The translations under genes and the position numbers were made by a program. Under the pieces are notes generated by a model. That model had not been told where the DNA came from and made no database searches. It saw only the letters and a list, made by a program, of their open reading frames with translations. Positions 52,449-62,156 of a DNA stretch of 64,000 nucleotides are shown here, in pieces (the stretch's first letter is position 1; each line of letters starts with the position of its first letter). The DNA is taken from the NCBI RefSeq assembly GCF_900457465.1, contig NZ_UAUU01000002.1, forward strand, positions 310,001-374,000. Direction: 5' to 3'. Origin of the DNA: Sphingobacterium multivorum (GTDB lineage: Bacteria; Bacteroidota; Bacteroidia; Sphingobacteriales; Sphingobacteriaceae).

Positions 52449-53837
52449 ATGACAGAGAGTACCGCTAATACGTTTATTAAGGAAAGTGCGCAAAAAGCAT
52501 TTGACACCAAACACCGCGATATTATCAATTACAATATCGACAAATACAGCATGGCTTTCGAAAAAGGCAAGAGCAAATTTGCGGACCTTGAAAATAGTAA
52601 GATAAAAGCGAACCTGATCAAATGGAAGGTCATGGAAAATCTCGATCGCTATTTGTTGCAATTTGAAGCAAACTTCACGGCTCGAGGCGGAAAAGTAATC
52701 TGGGCCAATGATGCTACGGAAGCCTTGGACGAAATCTATTCGATCATTGCACGTAAAAAAGCAAAATCTGTCGTAAAGTCAAAATCGATGGCGACAGAAG
52801 AGATCGAGCTTAATCATTTTCTGGCCTCCAAAAATATTGAAGCCATAGAAACTGATCTTGGCGAGTATATCATCCAGCTGCTGGATCAAAAGCCCTATCA
52901 TTTTGTTACACCGGCTATGCATTTGAGCCTGGAAGATATTGCCAAGCTTTTTCACGAGAAATTTGACACACCACTAGATGCATCTGCGGAGCAACTTACA
53001 ATGAAGGCCCGTGAATTACTTCGAGATCGTTACCTATCGGCAGAAATTGGGATTACTGGAGCCAATTTCTTAATTGCCGAAACTGGAAGTATAGCAATTA
53101 CCGAAAATGAAGGAAACGCCCGATTGACATCGACCTTCCCCAAAACACATATCGCCGTCGTTGGAATAGAAAAAATCATTCCCAATGTACAAGATTTAGA
53201 AGTCTTTTGGCCACTCCTGTCCACACATGGCACGGGTCAAAATCTAACAGTATACAATACGCTACTCACTGGGCCAAAACAGCCTTATGAATCAGATGGG
53301 CCCGAAGAAATGTATGTTATACTGCTTGACAATGGCCGCAGCAAGCTCTTAGCGCAAAAAGAACAACGTCAGGGTTTGTACTGCATTCGTTGCGGAGCCT
53401 GTTTAAATGTATGCCCAATCTACCAGAACATCGGTGGACATACCTATGAAACGACTTATCAGGGCCCAATTGGATCGCTCATATCGCCACATTTAAATGG
53501 CATGAAGGAATTCAAACACCTGAGCTACGCCTCCACACTCTGCGGAAAATGCACCGAGGTCTGCCCCGTGGGTATTGACATACAGCGCATGCTTCTCGTT
53601 AACAGAAAAGATTCAGTTGATCAGGGTCTGGCAACAAAAACGGAACAAAAAGTCTGGCAGTGGTTCACCTACGGGATAATGCGAAGAAAACTGATTGATT
53701 TCTTTGGCGGAAAATTCAAGAATTTCTTCCTCAAGAAATTCTTTCAGAAAACCTGGGGAGATCAACGAGAGCTACCCAAATTGGCCGATAAATCTTTCTC
53801 TAAACAATGGAAAGAACATCAAAAAAATAAAGAATAA
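52449..53837 (+). CDS. lutB: LutB-like iron-sulfur protein of L-lactate utilisation
   Basis: The 462-residue protein has a LUD domain (about 60-300) and a ferredoxin-like part with Cys312-x2-Cys315-x2-Cys318-x3-Cys322 (YCIRCGACLNVCPIY) and Cys365-x2-Cys368-x3-Cys372 (LCGKCTEVCPVG), the binding sites for two 4Fe-4S clusters. This order is that of LutB/YkgF, part of the LutABC lactate oxidase complex. No lutA or lutC is adjacent on either side, so partners must be elsewhere. It is preceded by the aspS terminator, so it should have its own promoter. Confidence 0.86.
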   Translation: MTESTANTFIKESAQKAFDTKHRDIINYNIDKYSMAFEKGKSKFADLENSKIKANLIKWKVMENLDRYLLQFEANFTARGGKVIWANDATEALDEIYSIIARKKAKSVVKSKSMATEEIELNHFLASKNIEAIETDLGEYIIQLLDQKPYHFVTPAMHLSLEDIAKLFHEKFDTPLDASAEQLTMKARELLRDRYLSAEIGITGANFLIAETGSIAITENEGNARLTSTFPKTHIAVVGIEKIIPNVQDLEVFWPLLSTHGTGQNLTVYNTLLTGPKQPYESDGPEEMYVILLDNGRSKLLAQKEQRQGLYCIRCGACLNVCPIYQNIGGHTYETTYQGPIGSLISPHLNGMKEFKHLSYASTLCGKCTEVCPVGIDIQRMLLVNRKDSVDQGLATKTEQKVWQWFTYGIMRRKLIDFFGGKFKNFFLKKFFQKTWGDQRELPKLADKSFSKQWKEHQKNKE

Positions 53838-53868
53838 CAAAAAAGAAAGAGGGAACCAATGGTTCCCT
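53835..53868 (-). terminator. Rho-independent terminator for the DUF4890-like gene
   Basis: On the minus strand GAGGGAACC-ATT-GGTTCCCTC is followed by TTTCTTTTTTGTT. It overlaps the end of lutB; on the plus strand no T-run follows, so it works mainly for the minus-strand gene. Confidence 0.75.
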
Positions 53869-53920
53869 CCTCTACTAACACTCACCACTATTTAATATGA
53901 AAACTATCCTTGTTTAATTG

Positions 53921-54428
53921 TTATGAAGCTTTTACTTCAGCATCATTTGTTTTATTCACTTCTCCTTTTCTAAAGTCCTTTCTTTTCAGCTGTCTGTCTC
54001 TTTTCCAATGTTCTTTGTGCATTTTACGATTTTCAGCATAGGAATCCTTTAACGTTTTTTGTTGCTCTGGAGTTAACATTCCCATCATTTTTTCATGTTC
54101 TGCCACACGTTGTTTTTTCACTTTTGCTCGATATTCTTTGGCGTTCAGCAGCTAATTTCTGATGGTCCTTTGCTTGCTTCAAATTAAAAGCATAGATATC
54201 TTTACGCTGTTTATCTGTAAATTTCAACTTTTGATCCATGCGATCAGTTTTCATTTTAGCAACTTCCTCTGGAGTTTTATTTTTAAAACTATCGTGCATT
54301 CTTCCTGTTTTATGTTTATGCATAGAAGCTTGCACTTCTTTCATTTCTGGTTTAACATCTTTTTTTTCTTGAGCGAAACCGGCTAAAATCAATCCAGATA
54401 GCGCCAAACTTAACATCAACTTTTTCAT
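53921..54428 (-). CDS. DUF4890/Spy-like periplasmic protein (one frameshift)
   Basis: The protein starts MKKLMLSLALSGLILAGFAQ, a clear signal peptide, and continues as a helical, Lys/Glu-rich protein with TDRMDQKLKFTDKQRKDIYAFNLKQAKDHQKLAAERQ. The frame then breaks near 54139-54147. Another frame carries on with AKEYRAKVKKQRVAEHEKMMGMLTPEQQKTLKDSYAENRKMHKEHWKRDRQ to the stop at 53921. The LTPEQ repeat resembles Spy/CpxP chaperones and the Bacteroidota DUF4890 family. Either one extra base or two missing bases explain the break. Corrected length is 168-170 residues. Function beyond a periplasmic location is not known. Confidence 0.68.
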
Positions 54429-54558
54429 TTCTTTATTTTTTATAAAACCAACAATCATTCTTTTTAATAAGTACTCATTTTCAACTTATTTATCAGTAAG
54501 AGTCGTCTCGGCTATCGAAAGTTTAATTGATGATCTGTTAAATAAAGTTAAGAAGCAT

Positions 54559-55467
54559 TTATTGGGAGACAGCACTTAAACGAATCGGTAAAGTATACGC
54601 TACACGTACTTTAAGCCCGTTTTGCACTCCTGGTTTCCATTTTTTCGCTTTCTTCAATAAGTTTATAGCAGCATCTCCCGTACCAAATTTCATATCACGT
54701 TTAACAGCAATATCTGTCAGTGATCCATCTTTCTCAACGACAAAAGAAACCTCTATAACACCCGAAACTCCTTGGTCTAAGGCCTGTTGTGGAAAGTTGT
54801 AATTCTCGGCGATCCACTTCATAAAAGCAGGCAGTCCCCCCACAGGTGTTGGCATAATTTCTACTGATGTAAATGTATTGTTAGCATTATCATCAGTTCC
54901 GCCTCCCGATAATGAACCATCTTTATAACCAGTAATATCACCATCTCTTTTTGAAGAACCAAATTCACCGCGCGCAATATATGTCCCCGATGGACTTGCT
55001 TTCAATGTGATCCTTGAGGTCATTGTATTGGGGTTTTTCAACTCATCCTGACTCACAAGCTCTTCGGTAACTCTGCTCGCTGCGGTCACTTTTATATCGG
55101 GCATCCGAACCAAATCAAATTTGGATACATCTTGGGCAACCTGCTGCGGGGCTTTTTCCTGCATCATAACAGGTTCTTCAGGAACCTCCTCTTTTTCCTC
55201 CACCTTCTTTTGAATTTCTTCCAGCATGTCGGGTCCAATATCTCGTACTTCATAAATCACGGCCGGAACAGTTTGCTTAAAATATTTATTATATGTATAG
55301 GATCCTGCAATCAGCAAAACTGCAAAAGAAACAACAATTCCTAACCCCATATTTGTTGCTCTATCAGAGAGATTTCGCAACTCGTAAGCACCGTACATTT
55401 TGTTGCGACCAGCAAAAATAACGTCCAGCCATTCTTTGCGGTAGATATTCAATTTAGAGTTCATCAT
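54559..55467 (-). CDS. tonB: TonB-family energy transducer
   Basis: A 302-residue protein that couples ExbBD proton flow to outer-membrane receptors. A cytoplasmic start of about 38 residues precedes one membrane segment (about 41-58, MGLGIVVSFAVLLIAGSY). A Pro/Glu-rich periplasmic stretch follows (about 80-105), then a Gly-rich linker, and the TonB C-terminal domain (about 212-300) with FPQQALDQGVSGVIEVSFVVEKDGSLTDIAVKRDM and WKPGVQNGLKVRVAYTLPIRL. The long cytoplasmic start is typical of Bacteroidota TonB. No exbB/exbD is adjacent. Confidence 0.9.
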   Translation of the reverse strand: MMNSKLNIYRKEWLDVIFAGRNKMYGAYELRNLSDRATNMGLGIVVSFAVLLIAGSYTYNKYFKQTVPAVIYEVRDIGPDMLEEIQKKVEEKEEVPEEPVMMQEKAPQQVAQDVSKFDLVRMPDIKVTAASRVTEELVSQDELKNPNTMTSRITLKASPSGTYIARGEFGSSKRDGDITGYKDGSLSGGGTDDNANNTFTSVEIMPTPVGGLPAFMKWIAENYNFPQQALDQGVSGVIEVSFVVEKDGSLTDIAVKRDMKFGTGDAAINLLKKAKKWKPGVQNGLKVRVAYTLPIRLSAVSQ

Positions 55468-55539
55468 AACATTAAAGTTTAAATCTTTTCATTATGATGA
55501 GCGAAAGCCTTATATTTCACAAAAAAATTCAAAATACTT

Positions 55540-56361
55540 ATGAAGTCACTTTTTTCAGCTATTTTTCTACTTACATTGTATGCTTGCGGGAACAATCAAA
55601 ATCAATCCAAAACTGCAATCAAGCACGAAAACAAGGAAAAGACTATTTCGCCATATTTTGGTTTTTTAAGCCAACAAAAAGATTCGCTTATCGCTTTACC
55701 TATGGATCAAGCGATGGAAGGACCTGAAAAATACAACTATGTGATTGTGGAAAATCAGGTAAGCCCGCTAGAATTTGTTCAGAATAAAATGGACAACAAA
55801 GAGAGTAACGGAAGACAGACCGCCCAGAACTTTGCGAATAGTGAAGGTTCGTTATTTAAAATTAGTGACGCGATCAAGTCTGGCGAATTTGGTATGCTTG
55901 TCAACAAAGCTTTTATAGATCAGTATAAAATTGAGAAGTTTACAAAAGTTCAAAAAGAAACTTCTCCAGAGATCAAGGAGCAGCTTGAAAAGAAATACAA
56001 TAGGAAGATTAATAAAAGTACGACAGTTGCGATCCTCAGTGATCAGTCCGAGTTTAATCTTACGGTGTTTGAAAATCAACAAGACTCTGCTTTAGCTGTA
56101 TTTTCCTACGCAAAGGACGAACAGCTGATCAATTTGGATTTCCCGGCTTTATACGATGATATCAGCACTTGGCGTGTTGATGATGGCGGTCAGTTTGACA
56201 ACGAGGCTTTTCAGATACTAACCGTATTGCGTTCTGAGCAAGGAATTAGTTTTATCAGCATTTTTTGGGGTGCTGAGGGTTATGAACTGAACTTTTACCA
56301 GCCAAAGAAAAATTTATTTACCTCTGCGGCACAAGCTTATGGGTACAGTTCCCCCTTATAA
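55540..56361 (+). CDS. Hypothetical lipoprotein, 273 aa
   Basis: I do not recognise the family. The signal MKSLFSAIFLLTLYAC gives a lipidated Cys16, followed by an Asn/Gln/Lys linker. The mature part is soluble, mixed alpha/beta, without visible catalytic or metal motifs. It is divergent from tonB with a 72-base gap, so the two may share a promoter region. It ends at a GC-rich hairpin (56375-56412). Confidence 0.65.
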   Translation: MKSLFSAIFLLTLYACGNNQNQSKTAIKHENKEKTISPYFGFLSQQKDSLIALPMDQAMEGPEKYNYVIVENQVSPLEFVQNKMDNKESNGRQTAQNFANSEGSLFKISDAIKSGEFGMLVNKAFIDQYKIEKFTKVQKETSPEIKEQLEKKYNRKINKSTTVAILSDQSEFNLTVFENQQDSALAVFSYAKDEQLINLDFPALYDDISTWRVDDGGQFDNEAFQILTVLRSEQGISFISIFWGAEGYELNFYQPKKNLFTSAAQAYGYSSPL

Positions 56362-56374
56362 ATAAACAAGTTTA

Positions 56375-56412
56375 AGTTTCCCCGGCACCGAAGGACAGTG
56401 TCCGGGGAAACT
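56375..56412. terminator. GC-rich hairpin between the lipoprotein gene and tsaD
   Basis: AGTTTCCCCGGCAC pairs with GTGTCCGGGGAAACT (one mismatch). It lies between two convergent genes. No long T-run follows on either side, so it is an atypical bidirectional terminator. Confidence 0.65.
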
Positions 56413-56428
56413 CATATACCCGTATTAA

Positions 56429-57430
56429 CTACAGATGCATCCTAGCCATAGGAGCAACGTCCTGACCAACGAAATCTTTCTTTAAAAACTTGTGATAACC
56501 TGCAATAGCAATCATCGCTGCATTATCGGTACAATATTCAAATTTTGGAATAAACACCCTCCAATTGTATTTCTCGCCCATTTCAATTAAGCTTTGCCTC
56601 AGGCCAGAGTTCGCCGAAACGCCACCCGCGATGGCAATATCCTTAACACCAGTTTCCTTTGCTGCTTTCTTCAATTTATTCAGTAGGATTGATACAATAC
56701 GCGATTGTACACTAGCACATAAGTCGGCCATATGGTGTGTCAGAAAATCTGGGTTCTGCTTCAATTGATCTTGAACCAAATACAATATCGCAGTTTTCAA
56801 TCCTGAAAAACTAAAATTAAGACCTGGAATCTGTGGTTCGGGCAGCTTATAAGCGGCTGAATTACCTTCTCTTGCAAATTTATCGATAAGCGGTCCACCG
56901 GGATAAGGTAGATTCAGGATTTTAGCTGTTTTATCAAAAGCCTCCCCTGCCGCGTCATCCAATGTTTCTCCCAAAAGTTCCATTTCAAAATAATCTTTCA
57001 CCAATACAATTTGCGTATGACCACCAGAAACAGTAAGACATAAAAACGGAAAATTCGGCTTCGGATCCTCAATAAAATGAGCCAGGATATGCGCCTGCAT
57101 ATGATTTATGTCAATTAAAGGGATATTCTGTGCAAGTGCAAATGATTTTGCAAATGATGTTCCAACCAAAAGTGCACCTAATAATCCAGGCCCCCGCGTA
57201 AAACTCACTGCATCTATTTGATTTTTGCTTACTTTTGCTTGGCGAATGGCTTCTTCCACTGTTGGAATAATATTTTGTTGATGAGCACGTGAAGCAAGCT
57301 CGGGAATCACTCCACCATATTTTGCGTGGATTGCCTGAGTTGCAATAACATTTGAATGAATTTCACCGTTAATACAGATAGAAGCGGAGGTTTCATCACA
57401 AGAGGATTCAATCCCTAAAATAATAGCCAT
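56429..57430 (-). CDS. tsaD: tRNA N6-adenosine threonylcarbamoyltransferase TsaD
   Basis: TsaD transfers threonylcarbamoyl to A37 of ANN-reading tRNAs. The 333-residue protein starts ILGIESSCDETSASI, has the Fe/Zn ligands His110 and His114 (DINHMQAHILAHF), FLCLTVSGGHTQIVLV and IAGGVSANSGLRQSL, and closes with EYCTDNAAMIAIAGYH. Length is normal. It works with TsaB (29.97-30.68 kb). A -7 element lies 24 bases before the ATG and tamB is divergent. Confidence 0.96.
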   Translation of the reverse strand: MAIILGIESSCDETSASICINGEIHSNVIATQAIHAKYGGVIPELASRAHQQNIIPTVEEAIRQAKVSKNQIDAVSFTRGPGLLGALLVGTSFAKSFALAQNIPLIDINHMQAHILAHFIEDPKPNFPFLCLTVSGGHTQIVLVKDYFEMELLGETLDDAAGEAFDKTAKILNLPYPGGPLIDKFAREGNSAAYKLPEPQIPGLNFSFSGLKTAILYLVQDQLKQNPDFLTHHMADLCASVQSRIVSILLNKLKKAAKETGVKDIAIAGGVSANSGLRQSLIEMGEKYNWRVFIPKFEYCTDNAAMIAIAGYHKFLKKDFVGQDVAPMARMHL

Positions 57431-57454
57431 AGCTTGAGGTAATAAATTTTAATA

Positions 57455-57462
57455 CAAAAGTA
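57455..57462 (-). promoter_or_regulatory. -7 promoter element of tsaD
   Basis: CAAAAGTA on the plus strand reads TACTTTTG on the minus strand. TTGACA (57484-57489, minus) lies 24 bases further upstream, slightly far for a -33 element. Confidence 0.55.
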
Positions 57463-57482
57463 TCAAAAAAATAATTAAAATA

Positions 57483-60400
57483 GTGTCAATAGTCCTTGGT
57501 AGTATATTCATTATACTGCTTGCATTGGCGTTATCACTACAGTTGAAACCGGTACAAAATTATGTTGCCCCAAAAAGCTGTCGACTATTTATCCAACGAA
57601 CTAAACACTAAAATAAGCCTCAAAAGCATCTATTTCAAACCTTTTAAATCTATTGTAGTAGAAGATTTTCAACTCTATAGTCCACAAGGAAAAGAAATAT
57701 TAAAATCAGGAAGGTTAGAAGCCAACGTCAACCTTTCTCAATTCATTGAATTGAACAAAATTGTGATCAACAAACTAACCATTGAAGATACCGAAGCCAC
57801 TTTTGAGCAATTTCAGGACAGCTCCAATATCTCATTTTTAATCCGTTACTTTAACCCACCTAAAAAAGAAAAAAAGAAAAGTTCAAAAAAAATCATCTTC
57901 GATATAAAGGAACTGATTATTAAGAACAATACATTTAGCTATGTTAACCATAGACGTAAGCATTACAATAAAGTGGTCGATTTTGGAGATTTAGGTATTT
58001 CCAAACTTAACGCCCATTTTGATAAGATAAAAATAGATTCCAATCAAATTTCGGCGAACATAAAGACATTCAATCTGCGCGAAAAGAAAGGTCTAGTGAT
58101 CAAAGGTCTTCTTGGACAAACGACAGTAAGCAAGACAAGCATTGAACTCAGCGAGCTTATGCTAGCCACCAACCGTTCTACATTCAAAAATTACATCAAG
58201 CTTAGCTACAACAGCTTTGACGATTTTTCGGACTTCATCAATAAAGTTCATGTAAAACTTCGTGCTCGGGACTCCCGTATTCACTCCGAGGATATTGCTT
58301 TCTTTTCCTCTCCTATGCACCAAGTCAAATTTGACGTGAATATCAAGCGCGCAAATTTAGAAGGAACGGTATCTTCCATCAACGCATCACAGGTCGATTT
58401 AACAATTGGAAAAAAAACCAGTTTGGCAGGTAAGCTTCAGATTATCGGTCTACCTGATATTGACAAAACTAAATTTATTGTTCCCAGTGTAGTAATTTCA
58501 TCTGAGCACAAAGACTTAAATGACGTTATTAGCGATCTCGGAAATCTAAAAAATTTTAAACTCCCTGAAATTGTCCAGATATTCGACAAATTTTCATTCA
58601 AAGGTAGCCTAAATGGCCTATACAATAAATTTAAGACCAAGGGAGTATTCACGACTGCAATCGGTAATGTTGAGGCGGACGCCTTATTGGATATCCAGAA
58701 GGAAATAAAATATGCGGGAAATTTTCAATCTAAAAAGTTCGATGTAGGTAGGATAACAAAACTAAAAGATCTGGGAACTACAGGCTTCAACCTACAGGTT
58801 GACGGAACAGGTATCGACCCCAAGAAACTGAGCTTAAAGATAAAAGGAGATCTCAGCAATTTCAATTTCAAGAATTACAGCTATCAATATATACAAATTG
58901 AAGGAAATACAGCTAAACAGTTAGTTCTTGCTTCAGGGCAAATATATGATCCAAATTTAAAACTACAGTTTACCACAGATATCGATTGGTCTTTCAAACC
59001 CAACTATCACTTGGATGCTGATATCCAACAAGCTAATCTAAAAAAACTCAACTTCTTTCAGGGGGATTCCATCAATATTATTAACACGAAATTCCACACC
59101 AGTTTAATTGGGGACAACATCAATAATATTACCGGTGAATTTAAATCAGACAGTGTCAATTTCACTTCCTCTAAGGGTCAATTCGTCATCCGCGATATCA
59201 ATTTCCTTGCCGAAGGAGATGAAAATGCACGCTCCCTTACCTTGCAGTCGGCTATCGGACACATTGATCTCAAAGGAAGAATAGACCTCAATACAATCGT
59301 TCCTTATTTTAAAGCTTTAGCCATGCGATACGCTCCGGCAATCGGGTTTGAAAACAACATTTTTAATCGCCAGGACTTTGACCTGAATATTAATATAACT
59401 TCTTTTAAACCAATCGCAACATTCTTCCGAAAGGACATTGCTTTAGACAGCGGCGCTACACTCAATGCAAAATTTGAAAGTGAAAAACAAACGGCCAGTT
59501 TTAATTTTTACGCACCCGAATTCAAATACAATGGTATTCGACTAACTCACCTGATTGTGGATCAAAATGCCAATTTGAAAAATATGGAATTGCAGACCTC
59601 CATCGATCGCATCAATTTCACCGACAGTACCTATATTAAAAACGTCAATATTTCAAATACCTTGGCAAACGACAGTTTACAATTTAACATCAAAATGTCG
59701 GAACTTGAAGCAAGCAATAGTCTGGATCTTAATGGCGTCATACGCTTTGCCCATGCCAAACCTGCTTATATCAATTTCTATCCATCGAATATCTTAATCA
59801 ATAGAGAGCGGTGGCTTGTCAATAATGATGCGCAATTGAAAATATCGAAAGGAAAATGGTACTTTGAAAAAACTGACGCTGAGTCATGACGAACAAAATG
59901 TTCATATCGATGGCATCCTGTCAAACGAAGTCAGTGATCAGATCAATCTCAAATTTCAGGACTTTAATCTTACATCCTTAAACGGTATTACCAAGCCCCA
60001 TGGTATCAATCTCTCCGGCAACTTAAACGGAAATATTTGAAGTTAATTCTGTATTCAAAGCTCCATTTGTTGTAGCCAATATAAAAACTTCACCTATCCT
60101 CTATAACAATATTCCCATCGGCTCACTAGCCCTGAGTGCCAACTACGACCCCGAGAATCAACTGGTAAAACTAGACAGCAAGATAGAGGAAGGAAATAAA
60201 TTAATTCAGTTACAAGGTTCCTATAACCATTTAAGTGAAAACAATAAGCTTAATCTCAAAGCTAAACTCGTAAACACAGATGTGTTTGTTTTCCAGCCCT
60301 TTTTACGAAGCCTGGTATCCAATATTCAGGGCAAGGTCAATGCAGACCTCGATATCGAAGGCGATATCCTGAACCCCAAAATTACGGGTTCCGGAAAATT

Positions 60401-61867
60401 GGATAATGCTTCGATGGTTATCAATTACCTCAAAACACCCTACCGACTTTCTGACGAAATTGCGGTTACCAATAACCGAATTTTTTCTCACAGGGCTAAA
60501 AGTATACGATCCCAAAAACAATATAGCAACCATTGATGGCGTTGTAGATCTCAACAAACTGAGTGATCCCGATATCGATGTAACTGCAGAGACGAAGAAT
60601 TTCCTGGTATTAAATACCACAATAAAGGACAATAATGTATATTATGGCACTGCTTACGCTTCGGGCACTTTTTCAGTTTAAAGGACTAACGTCTGCCATG
60701 AATATCAATATACGGGCTAAATCCGAAGAAAACACCGTTATTAACATTCCCTTTAATAGTGCCAGTACAATATCAGATACGGAGTTTATCTACTTTATTG
60801 AGAAAGACTCGACCAAACGAAGAAAAAACGTTAAGAAACGAGATTTCAACGGTCTGACGATGAATATGGACCTCTTTATCAACCCGAATGCAGAAATAAA
60901 TCTATTCTCCAGTATGGGCGAGTTATCAGGAAGGGGAAATAGCAATCTCAACATGCGGATATCTTCATTGGGAGATTTTGAAATGTTTGGGGATTTTATT
61001 ATAAACAGCGGAAAATTCAATTTCACCGCTCAAGATTATATCAACAAGATTTTTGATCTCAAAGAAGGCGGAACAGTACGATGGGCGGGAAACCCAACTG
61101 AAGCGAACATTAATATCAATGCCATCTACCAACAAAGAACAAGCTTAGCACCGTTGTATAATGCTGCAGGCCGGGAAGAAAACCCTGAACGTGTATTGGC
61201 ACAGGCCGATATGATCCTAAAAGGGCAGTTAAGTCAGCCGGAAATCACGTTTGACATCAACTTTCCGCAAAACCCCGGAGTTAAGGATGAACTGCAGGGA
61301 TACTTTTCAGATGCCAACAATGTCAATCAACAGGCGCTTAGTCTAATCGTGAGACGAAGTTTTACACCTGGCACACAGACAGACTTTGGTAAAGAAGTCA
61401 ATAACACTTTGCTATCTGCAGGAACTGAAATAGCATTCAACCAAATCAACAACATCATAGCCCAATCGCTAAACATCAATTTCTTTGATATTAATATCAA
61501 ATCTTTAAATGACGCATCTGCCTCACTACGTTTATTCAACGACAGACTTGTTTTGACAGGCGGTATCTCCGACCGTAGAAGTCAGGCGCTAACAGATTTG
61601 AATGTGTTTTCGGATCGGGTCTCAACCGATGCCGAGGCTATGTTTTATTTAAGAAAGGATGGACGCTTGGTCCTACGTGCTTCCAATCGCCTAAATACAC
61701 GCAACTTTCTTCTTAGCCCCAATGACGGCGAATATATTAGTGCTTTCGGACTACTCTATCGGCAAGAATTCAACACCTTCTCGGAGTTCTTGAAAAGGCT
61801 ATTCCCTTTTGGTAAGAAGACGATTACAACAGCTCCTGTTGAAACAAAGAAAAGCAAGGTCAATTAA
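57483..61867 (+). CDS. tamB: TamB-like translocation/assembly protein (five frameshifts)
   Basis: TamB spans the periplasm as a long beta-groove and carries lipids to the outer membrane. An N-terminal membrane segment (IVLGSIFIILLALALSLQL) is followed by repeated beta strands and the DUF490/TamB C-terminal block (GDFEMFGDFIINSGKFNFTAQDYINKIFDLKEGGTVRW, ISFGDR-like GISDRRSQ). The frame is broken five times by one extra base each: C near 57571, A near 59867, T near 60038, A near 60473 and T near 60670. Removing all five gives one frame of 1,459 residues from a GTG at 57483, a normal length. No ATG exists upstream in frame, so the start is uncertain. All five are insertions in or beside homopolymers, pointing to assembly error. 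Confidence 0.85.
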
Positions 61868-62101
61868 GCTTGCTGAATAATCCCTTTGCTATTTCAATAG
61901 GTCTCTTGCCATTCCAGTAGGCTTCTTTCAATTCTGGCAGTCCACCTTTAATCCCAACCGCATTGCCCCTATTCTGAGCTCTGCCTCGATTCCACCAGTC
62001 GACCTTTCCAGCTCCATATAACTGCCGACACTGGCGGTCGGTGGATAATCTGAACAACTATAAACGAATTGTGCATAAGCCGCTACCAGGCTGCACCGCA
62101 A
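61868..62101 (-). other. Unexplained GC-richer segment with overlapping open frames
   Basis: These 234 bases are visibly richer in G+C (roughly one half) than the surroundings. On the minus strand two overlapping frames are open. One of them reads SVGSYMELERSTGGIEAELR and stops at 61928. The other reads VDWWNRGRAQNRGNAVGIKG, then PELKEAYWNGKRPIEIAKGL, and stops inside the tamB end. Neither starts at a good ATG and I recognise no family. It could be a gene remnant, a structured RNA or a dispersed repeat. A small hairpin CCGAC/GTCGG lies within. Confidence 0.4.
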
Positions 62102-62141
62102 TAAAAAAAGTCCCTCCAAATAAATGGAAGGACTTTTTTTT
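62102..62141. terminator. Rho-independent terminator of tig, bidirectional
   Basis: AAAAAAAGTCCCTCCA pairs with TGGAAGGACTTTTTTT. It lies 16 bases after the tig stop on the minus strand and can also end transcripts from tamB. Confidence 0.85.
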
Positions 62142-62156
62142 ATTTAAAAAATTCGC

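Noticed and set aside
62070..62101. tRNA-like D-arm (GCAGCCTGGTAGCG on the minus strand)
   Set aside because: The downstream bases do not form an anticodon arm, T-arm or matching acceptor stem.
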